Origin: Phlebopus portentosus
Lineage: Eukaryota > Basidiomycota > Agaricomycetes > Boletales > Boletinellaceae
NCBI GenBank assembly: GCA_037892935.1
Contig: JAYXKI010000015.1
Coordinates: forward strand, 1,178,001-1,242,000
Length of the DNA stretch: 64,000 nucleotides
Direction of reading: 5' to 3'
Part shown: one piece after another, positions 25,401 through 37,777 of the stretch
Layout: each line of letters opens with the position of its first letter
Position numbering within the stretch: position 1 is the stretch's first letter
Position numbers and translations under genes: made by a program
Notes under the pieces: model-generated
Database searches by the model: none
The model's input: the letters and a program-made list of their open reading frames with translations, nothing else
Told to the model about the DNA's origin: nothing

Positions 25401-25658
25401 GTGACGGTCGGTGGTAGTAAACCGGTGGTGGTAATTACTGGTTGGCGGTGTTAGGTAGTCTGCAGGGTTACGTACTTGTGGTGTGCTTCTTAGGTGCCCA
25501 TATATTATCATTGATACCCGTGACCGTTGCCTTGGTCACGTGAACAGTAGTTTAGCTCCAGTGCCTGCTAGACTGTTACTAGTCACATTTGGAATGCTAA
25601 TCCTGTTGATCTGCTGATCGTGTCAATCTTGATGTGAGTTTTTGAGCAGATCCTTTCA
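22473..25658 (-). repeat. 3' LTR of element 1, containing a 1619 bp insertion
   Basis: TGTTAGAGG...CCTTTCA. LTR sequence is 22473-23239 and 24859-25658; the block between is a foreign LTR-like insertion. The R-start motif reads GGATCGAAAGAT on the plus strand at 22729-22740, keeping the CpG that other copies lost. Same 3186 bp total as the 5' LTR. Confidence 0.88.
23240..24858 (-). mobile_element. 1619 bp solo-LTR-like insertion, copy a
   Basis: Begins TGAAACTCC and ends ACTCTTCA (TG...CA, with 4 bp inverted TGAA/TTCA). It is flanked by TCGA at 23236-23239 and 24859-24862. The empty site is visible in the other LTR at about 35640-35655 (GGAAGTCGAATG). No long ORF. A TATA-like box is present on the minus strand (plus strand CTATATTTATAC near 24248). 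CpG-rich compared with its host. I call it a solo LTR because of the TG..CA ends, 4 bp duplication, promoter and lack of coding; a large MITE is the alternative. Confidence 0.75.
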
Positions 25659-25676
25659 CTACCCCCCTCCTAAGAT
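25659..25676 (-). promoter_or_regulatory. Polypurine tract of element 1
   Basis: On the minus strand AGGAGGGGGGTAG directly precedes the TGAAAGG start of the 3' LTR, the normal position of the plus-strand primer. Confidence 0.8.
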
Positions 25677-26693
25677 GAACTTTTGGAGAAATGTTCATCC
25701 TAATTTGTGAGAAAGCTTGGATAAAGGAGTCGCCTAGTGATAGTTGATGTTGCTATCAAACTATCATCATCACTGCCCAGTTATGTCCAAAGTTGCCACT
25801 GTCTGCATTGTTTTCATCGTCCTTGTCGCAATTTTCAGCGTGAATCTTTGGATTCTAGATTGCAGGAGGCGTAATGAGGTGAGTTCTCTTGCCTCTGTTT
25901 GCAGGTTGTAGCTGCTAATAGTCCCATAGGAGAACAATTATGAGATGCAATCGGTTTCTGATGAGGGGACTGCAGATATCCAGCAACGCATCAACTGCAT
26001 TTTCCCTGACCCTGATGCACCTTCCAATTCAGCCGAAGCTGTTGATAAAGCAGGTATTTCAGCACAGGAAAGTTGTGGGAAGGGTGTTTGAGAAGTCATC
26101 GATTTTTGAAGGGTGGTGGGAAGAGATATGAATGTGAAATGTGAAATATGCATCATGTAAAAGGTTATGACGCAATTAAAAGTGATAAGAAAGAAAAAGT
26201 CATAAAGTCATTACTGAATGAGTTTTTATGCCACTTTGGAAGCAACTTGCCTGGTGTATTGACTGGGTATAGGGTGATATTTAACCAACCCAGTACACAG
26301 TAATAGGTTCACCTACAGTTCACCCACCTCCAAAGGGGTTTTCGAAAAGTAAAATAGAGTTGGAGTACCTATTGGCTCCCCTTCCTCTGCATAGAAGATA
26401 AGAAAAGAGTGCATAATGTGCCATGTATCACTGGCATGCACAAGAGGTGCAACAGTTGATAGTTGGTTAAACCAAGTAGGCTTAAACCGCCTATCAACTT
26501 ATTCACAACTCGGCCTATCAGTGAATATGGTGAATAAATACTATAGCAAGTTGGGAATGATGGTTGCATGAAGGCGTAATTTGGTTGGATGTGACCATAA
26601 ATACTATAGAAAGAATAGAATGCATAATTGACCATGTCAGGTCATGATATGGGAAAGGGGTTGCATAAAAGGATAATGAAAAGCTTGCATAAA
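25677..26693 (-). other. Element 1 internal 3' untranslated region
   Basis: About 1 kb between the extra ORF and the polypurine tract on the minus strand. It is homologous to 21080-22179 of element 2 and has only short shadow frames. No recognised signal. Confidence 0.6.
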
Positions 26694-27692
26694 TCATAGT
26701 TCTTCGCTCTCAGGTACCATTTCCTGTGAGTTCATCGGTGTAGGTGGTGGTTCGCTAACCTCATCTGAATCGTCTGAATTGGTTTCATCTGATGAACCAA
26801 ATTCCTCGTCCTGCTCCGTGATAGTGAGCATATTGTCTGACTGGTAGATCTCGCTTGGATACTGATAGATCGTGATCATCATATCCTCCATCATCAGATG
26901 TCTCATCGCCTGTAGTCTTTCCCTTGCTTCCTCTTCTCGCTCATTGAGTTTCATAAGGTATTGTGGATCATAGTTGACTATCCTTCCTTCAACTAGGTGG
27001 TGTGTGATGTCATCAATTGACAGACTATTCGCTTGGCCTGTAGATCGTCTGGCTCGTATGAGCTCCTAGTACCTTGTACCTTCATAGTACTTCATCATAT
27101 TGAGTACCACCATGAACTGCATGGCATGGGAAGCATAAAAGGCTATCTGATCAGCTAGATAGTTCATGTACTTCATCATATCTACGCTGATAGGATGGTA
27201 GTGACTCCATCGCATTATTCGGTTAAGAGTTGCGATTGTCAAGCCTCGTCTATAGGTGCAAATTTGAATTGCTGAATGGTAGATGCCCATGACATTCTTG
27301 TATGTCGGCTCATGGCTAAAGTCAATTTGTCCTCGATGTAGGGCTCGTGTTTTGAGTTCAACTGCATAGGTAAGAAATGCATTGTCATTGAGTCGTTGGA
27401 CTGCTGCGTCTCGAGGGTTACTGAGTTTAAGCAGCTGTCCTTCTGGTTGCTTCGGTATCATAAGATCGGGTTGTTCTTCAGCTGGCTGATGGACTGCATT
27501 CCATTTGTTGAATAGGTCATCGAAGTATTTCTCTGGGCATGAGGGTATGATTTCTTCTTCATAGTTCTCTTGGTTAAAGCGGTTGCAGAGCTGTGGCCAT
27601 TGATAACATTCAGTAGGCGGCTTTAGTACAAATGTCCAATCAGGTGCATCTTCAGATGTACTGAATGCTTGGAGTTCATTGAAGACTGGCAT
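26694..27692 (-). pseudogene. Extra ORF downstream of the chromodomain in element 1, function unknown
   Basis: An open frame of about 209 codons (27692-27066) begins MPVFNELQAFSTSEDAPDW. After one TAG at 27068-27066 the same frame continues through ELIRARRSTGQAN into the segment starting MKLNEREEEARERLQ, and stops at 26694, about 333 codons in all. In element 2 the codon matching that TAG is CAG, so the ancestral frame was continuous. No transmembrane segment, signal peptide, zinc knuckle or known domain is seen. The tail is acidic (EQDEEF, SDETNSDDSDE). Its place after integrase/chromodomain is where some retroelements carry env-like genes, but nothing here looks like an envelope protein. 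It is preserved at the same place in both copies. Confidence 0.65.
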
Positions 27693-28073
27693 GTCTGAGT
27701 AGTAGTTGTCTTTGAGAGATGACTAGCTGTTAGGATTCAAGTTAATGATCCTTAGGCTCGAGTTTCTTCATCTTTTTATACCATCTTGTTGGTATGTCGC
27801 CTCTCTCTTGCCTAATTTGTCTTCCTCTGCTATCACTTTGAGGTGCTACTGTGATGTCATTGCTTGGTAAGATCGTTGGATACCTTACTCATTGTTTCTA
27901 TTATAGTTTCATGTGTGGCTCCATCGGATGGAGTGCATGTGATGCAATCATCTCCTAATTTGTCTTTGTTTGGCAATCCATTGATTAAGGTTTGGTGGCC
28001 TCATCGCCTGAGAGTGCCTTTTGTGGAACTCTTCTATCATTTGATAGGAGTTCTTGAGGTTATCGAGTAGCTC

Positions 28074-29437
28074 TCATGTTTGCTCTTGGTATCCTTTCCA
28101 TTGAATAAGATACTGTATCTTGTTTCGATGATGTTGTGTATCATGAATTGTCTCCACTTCATATTCCGCTTGGCCCTCCACTTCAATAGGTGGTGGCTCA
28201 TCCAAAGTGGGTCTTCCAGGGTAGTCCCTTCGCTTGTAAGGCCTGAGAAGACTTGCATGAAACACTGAGTGGATCAGAAGGGTTTCAGGTAAGTGTAATC
28301 TGAATGACACTTGTCCAACTGCCTTCTCGACTTTATAAGGGCCTGCCCATTTCATTGCAAGTTTCTTTGTCAGTTCCAATCGACTGAGATTCCTCATGTC
28401 TAGTAACACTTCATCTCCTGGCTTGTACTCTGGCAGTTTGCCTCAATGCAGGTCTGCATAAAGCTTCATTGCCTCGTTTGCTTGCCTAATTAAATTATAG
28501 GCTTCTTGCTGTACTTGTTGAAGCTCCTCTAGGTGATTTATTGCTTCTGGCACATTTGAATCACTGGTCTCTGCAACATCCAGGTGAGGGTGCCATCCAT
28601 ACAGTGTATAGAATGGTGACTGATGAGTGGTACTGTGTTTTCGATTGTTGTAGGCGAATTCTGCCATATCGATGTACTCTGCCCAATCTGTTTGGTGGTA
28701 GGACACGTAGCAGCGTAAGTACTGTTTGAGTTCTTGATTGAGTTGCTCGGTTTGACCATCGGTTTGTGGATGATACACTGTACTAGTTTCCAATTGATAT
28801 CGATGAGTCTGCAGAACTCCTTGAGGAATTGCACAGTGAAGTTGCTACCTTGGTTGGAGATTACTTGTTTAGGGGCCCCATAGTATTTGAAGATGTGTTG
28901 GCAAAACAAGTGTGCCAACTACTTAGCATTGGGTATCCCCTGGCAAGAAATGAACTTTCCCATTTTAGTGAGCTTGTCCACTATAACAAGTATTGAACTG
29001 TAGCCTTCATTGCTGACTGGTAAATCAGTAATCAGGTCACAGGTTATGGTTTCCCATGGTTGATGTGGTGCCGTCAACGGTTAGAGTGACAGATTTCAAA
29101 ACTGTTGAATCAGTTTTGTACATTGACATATGTCACAGGATGAGATATATTCTTGGATCATCTCTTCCATCTTCGGCCAATAGTATAATTGCTTTACAAG
29201 CTCTATAGTCTTTTCTGCTCCTGGGTGGCCTGCAAGCTTGTGGTCATGGCGCCTTCAGATTAGCAACACTTTTAGATTGGTGGATAGCGGGACATATAAT
29301 GCATTGGTTATGTAGTGCAAGCCATTCCTGTAACTGTAGCTGTTGCTCTTCTTGATTGCCAATATTTCCTTCTTGGCCTCCTCGGTGTTGTAGTGTCTCT
29401 TGATTGTTCGAATGATCGGATCAGAGATGGTGACCAT
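28074..29437 (-). pseudogene. Element 1 integrase and C-terminal chromodomain
   Basis: The zinc-binding N-terminal region is near 29437-29150 (ending ..SSCDICQ). The core has CDLITDLPVSNEGYSSILVI and then QVISNQGSNF at about 28862-28835. The family motif at that point is SDRG, so the second catalytic Asp is Asn here, while element 2 keeps Asp. The C-terminal part has WAGPYKVEKAVG, FHASLLRPYK and a chromodomain with EYEVETI and LIQWKGY (about 28210-28080). The chromodomain normally directs integration to chosen chromatin. Several stops interrupt the frame, so the protein is not made intact. Confidence 0.88.
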
Positions 29438-29473
29438 TTCTGTTTCTAGCCTGTATAGACTATTGATCTCGGT

Positions 29474-31216
29474 TCATTGTAATGTCTGCTGCTTGATTAT
29501 ATCAGGTGGTAATAAGGTAACACCTAAGTTATCCTTGTCCTCTGGCATATAATTGGCTTGTCGTGATAGTGCATCTGCCTGATTCTTCTTGCCTGGCCAA
29601 TGGAGAATCTTGAAGTTATATTGTGGTAACTCTAGTGCCCATCTTGCTTGAAGTCTCATTAAGTTCTGTGCTGTCATAAAGTATTGGAGGTTTGCATGAT
29701 CACTTTGGATGGTTATTGGTTCCTTTGTTCCTTCCAATAAGTGTCTCCAGTGTCCGAGTGCTTCCATGATTGCTAGCATCTCTTTGTCATGTGTCGGATA
29801 ATTTTGTTGAGCACTTGATAGTGTTTTTGACATGAAACCTAAAGGTCTCAGTTCTCCTTGGTCATCTTCTTGTTGTAAGACGGCACCAATTGCTACATCA
29901 GATGCATCAGTTTCCAATGTATATAGTTTGTCTGGCTTTGGCATTGCCAATGCCACTTCGGTTTCAAATGCCTTCTTGATACTTTCAAAAGCTTTGCCCT
30001 GTGCTTCTGTCCAAATGAACTTGTGATCCTTCTTGATAAGTTCGCCAATAGGTGTATATAAATCGGCATAGTTCCTGATGAATCTTCAGTAGAAGTTGCA
30101 AAAGCCTTGGAACTTTCGGATCTGTTGTTTCGTCTTTGGTGTTGGCCACTCTCGTATCATCTTGAGTTTGTAAGGATCCATTTGGATGCCTTTTGTTCCT
30201 ACTACAAATCCCAGATAGTCAAGTTGGGTTTGGAGGAAATGACATTTCTTGATTTTGAGATAGATGTCGAGTTCTCAGCATTTCTGTAGAATTGCCCTGA
30301 GGAGTGTCCAGTGCTCCTCTTCAATTTGCACTTGGCCAATGAGGTCATCTAGGTAGTTTAGTGCCTCTTCTATTCTGAGCCAATATTTGAAGTTGTCATT
30401 CATGAATTGTTGGAATACTGCAGGTGAGTTCTTCATTCCAAACATCATGACCTTCGGCTTGTAGACTGCATTGCCAACTCAGAATGCTGCCTTCCATTCA
30501 TCTCCTTCTCGAATTCTCAGGTTGTTGTATCCTGACTGCATGTCGAGGGTAAAGAAGAATTTTCCTTTCTCCAGTTTCTCTGATAGAACACTCATAATCG
30601 GTATTGGGTATGGACCCAATACTATCATGTCATTGATGTCTCGGTAATCGATTACTGCTCGTGCTCCTCCATCTTTCTTTCCAACAAAGAAGACTGGTGC
30701 TGCTACTGGACATGGTTCATGTGGGTGAACCTTTTTGATCCATCCTTTGTTCAATAATTCCTAGACATAGGTGTTGAGTGCTGCCTGCTCTTCTCGTGTG
30801 AGCTTGATAATAGGCCTTGGTTTTGGTAATGGTACTCCTTCCTTGAGGTTTATCGCCATATCCCATTTTGTATGCTTGGGTAACCTCCTTGATCTGTCTG
30901 GATCAAATACGTCTGCATAGTCTGCAATTTGCTTTGGTAGGAGTTTTCACCAATCTCGTTTCTCTGTGCTGAGTAATCCTTCTGCAGCTGCCTTCTGCTG
31001 TGAATACTGCTGTGATACTGAACTCACTTTGTTCAGTGGTTGTGAGACTTGGTTTCTTAGTGACCAATTTTGTTTAAGGTCTAGCTCTAGCATTTCAGCG
31101 AGCTCTTCCTTTCTGGTGAGGGTAATTGGTTGATCGCTCGTTCTGAGCCTTTCGATATCTAGTGGCTCTATGTCATGCATAGGAGTGTCTTCTGTTGTCT
31201 CCTGTTCATCTTGCAT
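29474..31216 (-). pseudogene. Element 1 reverse transcriptase and RNase H
   Basis: RT runs from about 30950 to 30330: WIKKVHPHEPCPVAAPVFF, then VIDYRDIN, FFTLDMQSGYNNL and, at 30355-30344, the active-site YLDD followed by LIGQ. RNase H is an open frame at 29956-29474: LETDASDVAIGAVLQQ, HDKEMLAIMEAL, SDHANLQYFM and ADALSRQ. An in-frame TGA at 30481-30479 stands where element 2 has CAA, which is consistent with an ancestral CGA. Further stops lie between 30330 and 29960. Catalytic RT residues look intact but the frame is broken. Confidence 0.88.
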
Positions 31217-31849
31217 ATTGATATTACTATTCTCATCTGCCCATCTTGTACGCTTCGGTGTGGGAGTTGCTTCTCTGAGTGGTATTGGTCGTAGTGTCCA
31301 ATTTGTTTCGTTCCTGCCATTCGTTTGTCATGATATTGTTCCTCTGGTGGATGTGTACTAGTTGTCATCCCAGGGCTTTCCTTTGGTACTGGCTGGATTT
31401 CTGTGCCATCTAGTTTCTTCTGTACCAGTGGTAGTGATTGCCTTCTTTGTAGTGGCTATTTCTTCCATCACTTAGGAGAGTCATTTATTTTCTCCTGTTC
31501 ATCTCGGTTATGCTTGCCTGTTACTTCAGTAACTTCACTTTCAGATGTCTGGTACAATTGCCGTGCTGGGATCATCCTTCTCGGTATGTGTCTTATTTGT
31601 CGTTGTACTGTAATCATTCCTTCTGATGATTGTCTTGATGTAGAGTCTGGTATATTTTTCATACTTGGACTCTTTGCTTCATCTGCCTTCTTTGGCTGTT
31701 CTGGTTTTAGTGTTGCTGGTCGACTTTCCAGTTTTGCTTGCGGCTTTGTCTCTTGAGGGTTTCCATTGTTACTTTCCCTCCATAGTGCGAATAGTATTCC
31801 TAGTGCTCCAGAGTGTCCATAGTTGTCTCTGTTCTGAGCTTGTTGCTTC

Positions 31850-32577
31850 ATGTTATGCCTAGGTCTTGTCTTGTTGGCTTTGTCTTTCCTTTGCCGCTTT
31901 CACTTGCACTTTCTGCGCTTTCACTTCTTGATAGCTCGTATGATGTTGAGCTCAAATGGTATCGCATTACCATCCTGATTCTATATTTGATTCTTCCAAT
32001 CAATTTCTGGATTGACTTTGGCCAAATAGTCAATGCCTAGGATCACTTGATCCTGTCCTGTAGTTGCTACCGCCAACATTTGGAGCTGTGGCTTAGGTCC
32101 ATCAAAGATTAATGAGTAGACCTCGTGTGTGATTGCTCCTCCTTGGTTTGGGCTTCCATCGGCATTATTCAGGGATCAAGGGTGATCAAGCCTCTTCTTA
32201 AATAGGTTATGGTGTCATACCAAGTTGGGGTGTATCATACTACATGTTGCTCCAGAATCGATTAGTGCTTGGACTGCTAGGGTCTTTGTTCCAACCTTCA
32301 CTCAAATAGGTAATCGAGGATGCAATGCATGTATTGGCAATCGCTTATTATACATTACTTCACTGGGGTTGAACCTAGGAGGTATGAAACACTGGTTGTT
32401 GAAACTATTCTTGCTACCCTTCGTACTCTCGCATCGTGCAGCCTCATTCAATAGAGGTTCTAGTCTTTTCTCTGTTGTTCATTACTTGCTAGGGATTTTT
32501 GGAAGTTGTTTCAGTATTCTTCGTCATGCTTGCAGGTGTATCCTACTGATTCATCTCCTCTAGTCCATGCTATGTGA
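31850..32577 (-). pseudogene. Element 1 protease region
   Basis: On the minus strand LIDSGATCSMIHPNLV is encoded around 32265-32220, an intact aspartic-protease active-site motif (DSGAT at about 32259-32246). About 70 residues on is QVILGIDYLAKVNPEIDW, matching the second half of retropepsin-like domains. TGA and TAG stops break the frame. Confidence 0.75.
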
Positions 32578-34733
32578 TCATAGTAGACTGGCCTTCGACA
32601 ATGAGGATTGGGACATGTTTCCTTGAAATTCACAGCTCATGCTGTCATTGGCTTTCGTTTCTGACCATTTGTTCTCTTCTTTGGCTGTCCTAAGAAAGAA
32701 CCCTTTTGCTTCCTTGGTGCTTTGCAATTCTTTGAGTAGTGTCCAATCTTTCCACAGTTGTAGCATTTTGCTCCCTTCTTCGGCAAGCCTCGGAGTGCAT
32801 CTACATCCATGGCGTCTGGATCACGTTTTGATTATTGTATTGGTGGTCGAAATGATGATTGCCCATTTGTCTTGAATCTTGGGGTGTATGTCTGACTTCC
32901 AATCAGCTTCTGTCTTGCATCCACATCTGCTAAGTTACTTGTCCATGTTATCCATTTCTCCAGCTTGTACTTTTTGAAAGCATTGGGTTGTACAGATTCG
33001 ACTCATCGTTTGACCCAATTATCTAGTCCTTTGACATAGATGTACTTGAGCATAGTAGCATTGATTGAGGGTGGTGCTCTAGCTCTGAGTCATTGAAATT
33101 CATCACTGTATGCTCTGATGCTCGATCCTTTTTGCTGGATGCATAGAAGATGAAATAGTGCTTCTTGTTCTCCAACTATTGGATGTCCTACTCGGACTCT
33201 CATCCAATCCAACATCCCCTTCAAGGATGTGAACATTCCTCCCCCATTTGGATCGATAATTGCTGGCACTGGTTTCAGCTTTCCTTTATCATCGAATGAT
33301 GTTAAGGTCTGCTTTTCTGCAAACCAATCGTAGCTGTCACCTTCGAGTGCTGCAAATAGACTCTTTGCAATCTCGTCCTCGCTCTTGACTCCATGCTGTG
33401 CCAACTTCGAAATACATCAGCTGACCCACAGATCAATATCTTCACTTCGCTTGCCATAGTATTTTGGCAACTTGATGCTGTGTTTAGAGAGTTGTATCTG
33501 AAGAGTTTGTAGTTGCATCTCCAGGATCTGAACTTTCTGGTCGGTGGTCAACATGATCATATGTGATTATAGGCACTGCTGGTGGTGAATATGTAGCTAG
33601 ATGTTCTGGTACTTGGGTTGCTACTGAACCACTGGTTGGTACTTGGAGTGTAGCACTTTGACTGTTAAACCCTTGCAACAAGTATGAGTTTATTGCTCGT
33701 GATAACTCCTCGTCAGATGATACTGTTCCATCGGAAGTATGCTCTGTTTAATGATGTAGCTCTCGGATTCATTGAGCTTCTTGTCTGAGATACTCTATGT
33801 GCTCGAGTATGTTCCTTGCAGTGCTTTCTGTTGTTTGTACTGATGCAATCAATGTCAAATAGGCTTGTTGACTTGATTTGACTGTTTGTCCTAGTGTCAG
33901 GAGTGCTTCTCATAAGTTGCTAATGTCTTCTGCAACATTGGGTGTCGATTGAGCGATCCTTGTGAGTTCTGTAGTTGCTGTTTCAACTGCTTGGATGCAT
34001 TGCTCATGAGTGTTAAGTGTATCATATAAACATCCTATCTCGTCTTGAACTACTGATATTTCTGTAGTGACTTGTTGGCTTAGGAGTATGACTGATCAAT
34101 CTAGTGAATTGTCGTTTCAATGCAGTGTTGCTACTTGTGCTTCTAGTCCATTGGTGTTAATCTCGAGTGCTTCGAGTTGCTCTCCAACTGTAGTTGCATA
34201 TGCTCTGCTCGGCAGATTATTGTTTGCTTGAGCTCTCACTTGACTAGTCTGTAGTCCTTCAAGTCATACTATTCTCTCTCATAGAGATAGTATTATGGGT
34301 GGGTATTCATTGTCCGTTTGGGTGGTAGTTCCCCAAAGAATGTCTCTATCCAGTTCCAATCTTGATATCCTTTCTTGGATATGATTCAGTTCGCTATCTC
34401 AGTGCGATCCTGATCTCATTCAGTTATTTGTTCGGTTACTCATCCTTTGGTTGTTACTTCTTCCACTTGAGTTCTCTGGATGGTTCATTAACCATGTTTC
34501 TCACCTATGGCTTCAGGCGTATCATTATGAGGTACGGTAGACCAAGCCATTCCTTTCTCGTTGAATTTAGCAATAGTAGATGGTACTGTTGCTACCTTGG
34601 TTGTTGTTGTTTGTGTGCTCCCAACTGCAGAGCTACCAGATGCCTTTGCTATTAGGTACACTTCATTGGTAAAGGGGTTATGATAATAGATGTTTGATTT
34701 GAGTGAATCGGGTTTGTTCTCCAGGATGTGCAC
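32578..34733 (-). pseudogene. Element 1 gag with CCHC zinc knuckle
   Basis: The longest open piece is 33404-33090 (LFAALEGDSYDWFAEKQ, GMFTSLKGMLDWMRVRVG), a typical fungal Ty3 gag capsid segment. Near its C-terminus is the zinc knuckle CYNCGKIGHYSKNC at about 32764-32724, which binds RNA. Upstream pieces (33681-33484 and 34733-34488) are in broken frames. The region has many TGA/TAG stops, so no full gag can be made. Confidence 0.8.
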
Positions 34734-34860
34734 TTGTCCTAGGGACTAGATTTGCTAATCTCGAAACTAGCAGCATCAATAGGGACTTGAGGTCGATGGT
34801 CCTCACCTCGATAAAACACTAGCCAAGAACCTTGTCTGTGAGAGGTGGTGTTAAAACTAG

Positions 34861-34880
34861 CAAGTGATCTTTCAATCCAA
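34861..34880 (-). promoter_or_regulatory. Primer-binding site of element 1 (predicted self-priming)
   Basis: Read on the minus strand, the 5' LTR ends ...CTAACA and is followed by TT and then GGATTGAAAGAT (34878-34867). The reverse complement of those 12 nt occurs in the LTR at 35148-35137 on the same strand, 34 bp after a TATA-like box. It has no clear match to a tRNA 3' end apart from the initial TGG. Confidence 0.7.
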
Positions 34881-35136
34881 TGTTAGAGGTGTAGGTCCGG
34901 GGTTACACCGGTTTCGATCCTTTTGCCTAAGCAGTGGTATGTTGTGCAGAGGTAGTCTATCTACCCATGTTTAGCTATACCATGCAATTCCCTTACTAAC
35001 CTTTCTAGTTGCAGTCCTAGTTAGGGATGCTTTTAGAGACAAGATAGAGTAAGAGCAGATTGGGATTTCCAAGAGGCGTAGTAGTACAAAGCACACAATG
35101 AATAGTGTGTTGGGACACTGTCGCTGTGTGTTAAGA

Positions 35137-35182
35137 GGATTGAAAGATGGAGAAAGAGAGCCTACTTCTAACGCTATTTATG
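35137..35182 (-). promoter_or_regulatory. Core promoter and predicted transcription start in the element 1 LTR
   Basis: In minus orientation CATAAATAG (35182-35174) lies 34 bp before ATCTTTCAATCC (35148-35137), the stretch complementary to the primer-binding site. The same arrangement is found in the other LTR copies. The start is predicted at 35148. Confidence 0.65.
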
Positions 35183-36158
35183 CTTTCTAGATAATCCATT
35201 TTTCATCCTATTTCTTACTCATCTTCTCTCCACTTTACTCCACTTTGCTCCACCTTGCTCCACCCTTACATCACTTCCTTCGTCATTCTGTTCCACTGAG
35301 CGCCACTTTGCTCCAATATATCTCTACTATGCCAGAATTCTGTGGGGTTGCTGACTGAGACAATAGAGGTGCTGCACCAGTATGAAAAGCTCCACTGTCA
35401 ATGCTCCACTATGATGTCGATTCTATCACCAGGTGGGATTGTAGCTCTTGGTACAATGTAGGCAGCTCGATATGTGACTCTTCGCTATTTGTCTTATGGT
35501 CCGAAGGGTGTAAGCACAACTCACACATTGGTATTGAGATGTCGGGTTGGTGTAGAGTATGGTCCAATGCATACCATGAACTGTATGAGTTCCACTGGAG
35601 GATGCAGTTGTGTTCGAGTGACTAGCCATGCTTTGCCTGGAAGTCGAATGTCGCGAATATATTGCCATATCCTTCGTTGGAGTGCTAGTTGTAGTTGCTT
35701 GGTGTCCAGATTTGCGTCTCTTGATAAATAAAGGTTCGCTTGTACTGTAGAGGCTGGACATGGATTGTACAGCTCTGGCTTGTACTATCCTAGTATTCTC
35801 CAAGTTATTGGGTCTGCAGCTCGAGGGGTTCGAGTTGTAACAATGAGTTTCTCATGTTGCTTGGGTATTATAGGATTTGGTAGATTGGCATGTAATGCTT
35901 CTTGCATGTGATATTGGACTTCGATCTGGCAGTCACATATTTCGCTTGTAGCATGACATACTGTGAAGTATATCTCATAAAGGACCATGTACACTCAGGC
36001 ACAAGTCTGACAGTGCTGGAATGCCAGTGATGTCTCCATTAGACTTGGATTAGCCTTTAGACTTTAGTTGCTAGGCGTTAGGCTTTAGTAATTGTGTTCT
36101 CGACTTCTCGGGCTTCTAGTAGTTTTGATCGCTTCTTGACTTCTTTTGATTGGGTCGG

Positions 36159-37777
36159 TGAAGAGTAAGTCTGAAGCTTGGGAATGTATAGAGTCGTTAT
36201 GACCAGTTTCGCGGTGTTCCGACTGGTTTTGCTCGGTTTCGACTGGTTTCGCTCGAACGAGTAGACTTAGCAAGAATGCCATAGTCCAGATGGCACGTGC
36301 ACCGTTCTTTGATCGGCCATCAAGACGGGAGAATCACAGCATTGAGTTTGCACGCATCGATCACAAGTCTCCGGACCTCGGATCCACATTCCAGACAAAG
36401 AGATTTGACCCTGCAACCTCGTCCTCAGTCCCTCTCCTTTGTTAAACATTGCAGACTTACTTTGTCAGGCTATCCAGAGCCCTTCCGAGTCGTTTCCCCG
36501 AGTTCCGCTTCGTTCCGCTCAAAGAGACCCAGTTCTGAAGGTTTCGCACATATTCTGACCTTTCTATATGCGTCCCCTTTAATCCATTATGCTCTCATTC
36601 CAGACATGCTTAGTATTGTTTCTTTTGACCTATGTGTCCCTTAAACCATTCATATGCGCTCCTCTCCTTGGTAGATAGCGATATGCGTTCCCTTTTCTTT
36701 ATGACATAGGTTCTCTGACCGCTGGGAGGCTCAGTCTTGGACGTTTAGTATAAATATAGCACGACTCTCGTAGTAGAGGGAGAGCTGAGTCGGAGCTGAG
36801 TGGGAGCTTAGCTTACAGTTCTCACATCGTCTCAAAGTCCCTCGACCTCTAGTCTACTTGTTCGTAGTGGACTCCCTCGTCTCTATAGTCTAATATACGA
36901 TATTTCATGTTCTGTACAGTCGATCGGTGATCTCTCTTCGCAGCAGAGCCGTTCGTACATTCGTATAGTTCGCTGTGATCGTACATAGGCTCTTCTTACT
37001 TCTCTTACCCAAACCGAAACCTCCTTTCGTGTTCTGAACTGTTTCGCCCGGTTTCGCTCGCAACCCAGTTACTCTGCGTGCCGCTCGCATTTGGTCTCGC
37101 AACACCTTCTTCTCTCCATTGTCATCGGGAAAGGACACCATATCACCCCTTTCCTCTTGACTTTTCACTCTCCGCTTCCTCAAGACCAGCCCGGTGCTAT
37201 TTCGCATCGTTTCGATCGAAAACGGTCAGTTTCATCGTCCCACACATATCCGTCGATTCTCTCAGTCCCCTTCCGTCATCGTTTCGCACCTCCATCCCTC
37301 GCATCACATTTCGACACACTCAGCAATTGTCCTTCGTCCATCGAATCGCATTTTGAACCGTTATGCCGCGTTCCGACACTTTAGACTACGAGTGAGATCG
37401 GCTGCAGTCGCTTACCAGTGTGTTAGCACAGTCGATTAGTCACGTTTGGGTTGGTGGTTCGACTAGCGTAGCTTAGTTAATTTAGTTCTTGTGCCTTGGG
37501 TTAGTCGGCTTTAGTCCAGAGCTCGCAGCTGAGCCGGAGAGTCGATTTAGCCTTCGCACCGCCACTGTCGATCTCAGAAGAAGTTCACCCTCGGAATTCT
37601 TCCTCGAGCGCTTCCCTCACATCCCTCAAGCCCTTCCATTGTATATCCCTATTTCCCTCCATTCCTTCATGCCCTTAGCTTGGGTGTAATTCTCTGCTGA
37701 CCACTTGAAGGTATTCTAGGGCAGCCCCTCGAACTATACACTCCCTGTCCGGCATCAGAACGTCCACAGGAGTTTCA
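36159..37777 (+). mobile_element. 1619 bp solo-LTR-like insertion, copy b (opposite orientation to copy a)
   Basis: Begins TGAAGAGTAAGTC and ends GGAGTTTCA, flanked by TCGG at 36155-36158 and 37778-37781. The empty site is visible in the other LTR near 25370 (GGTCGGATCAGG). Exactly the same length as copy a, differing mainly by transitions. A TATA-like box GTATAAATATAG is at about 36748. No coding frame. Confidence 0.75.

Noticed and set aside
26694..27692. Extra chromovirus ORF as an envelope gene
   Set aside because: No signal peptide, no membrane anchor and no cysteine pattern of an envelope protein.
27864..28070. Plus-strand ORFs opposite the chromovirus pol
   Set aside because: Shadows of the minus-strand coding sequence, repeated in both copies only because the DNA is homologous.
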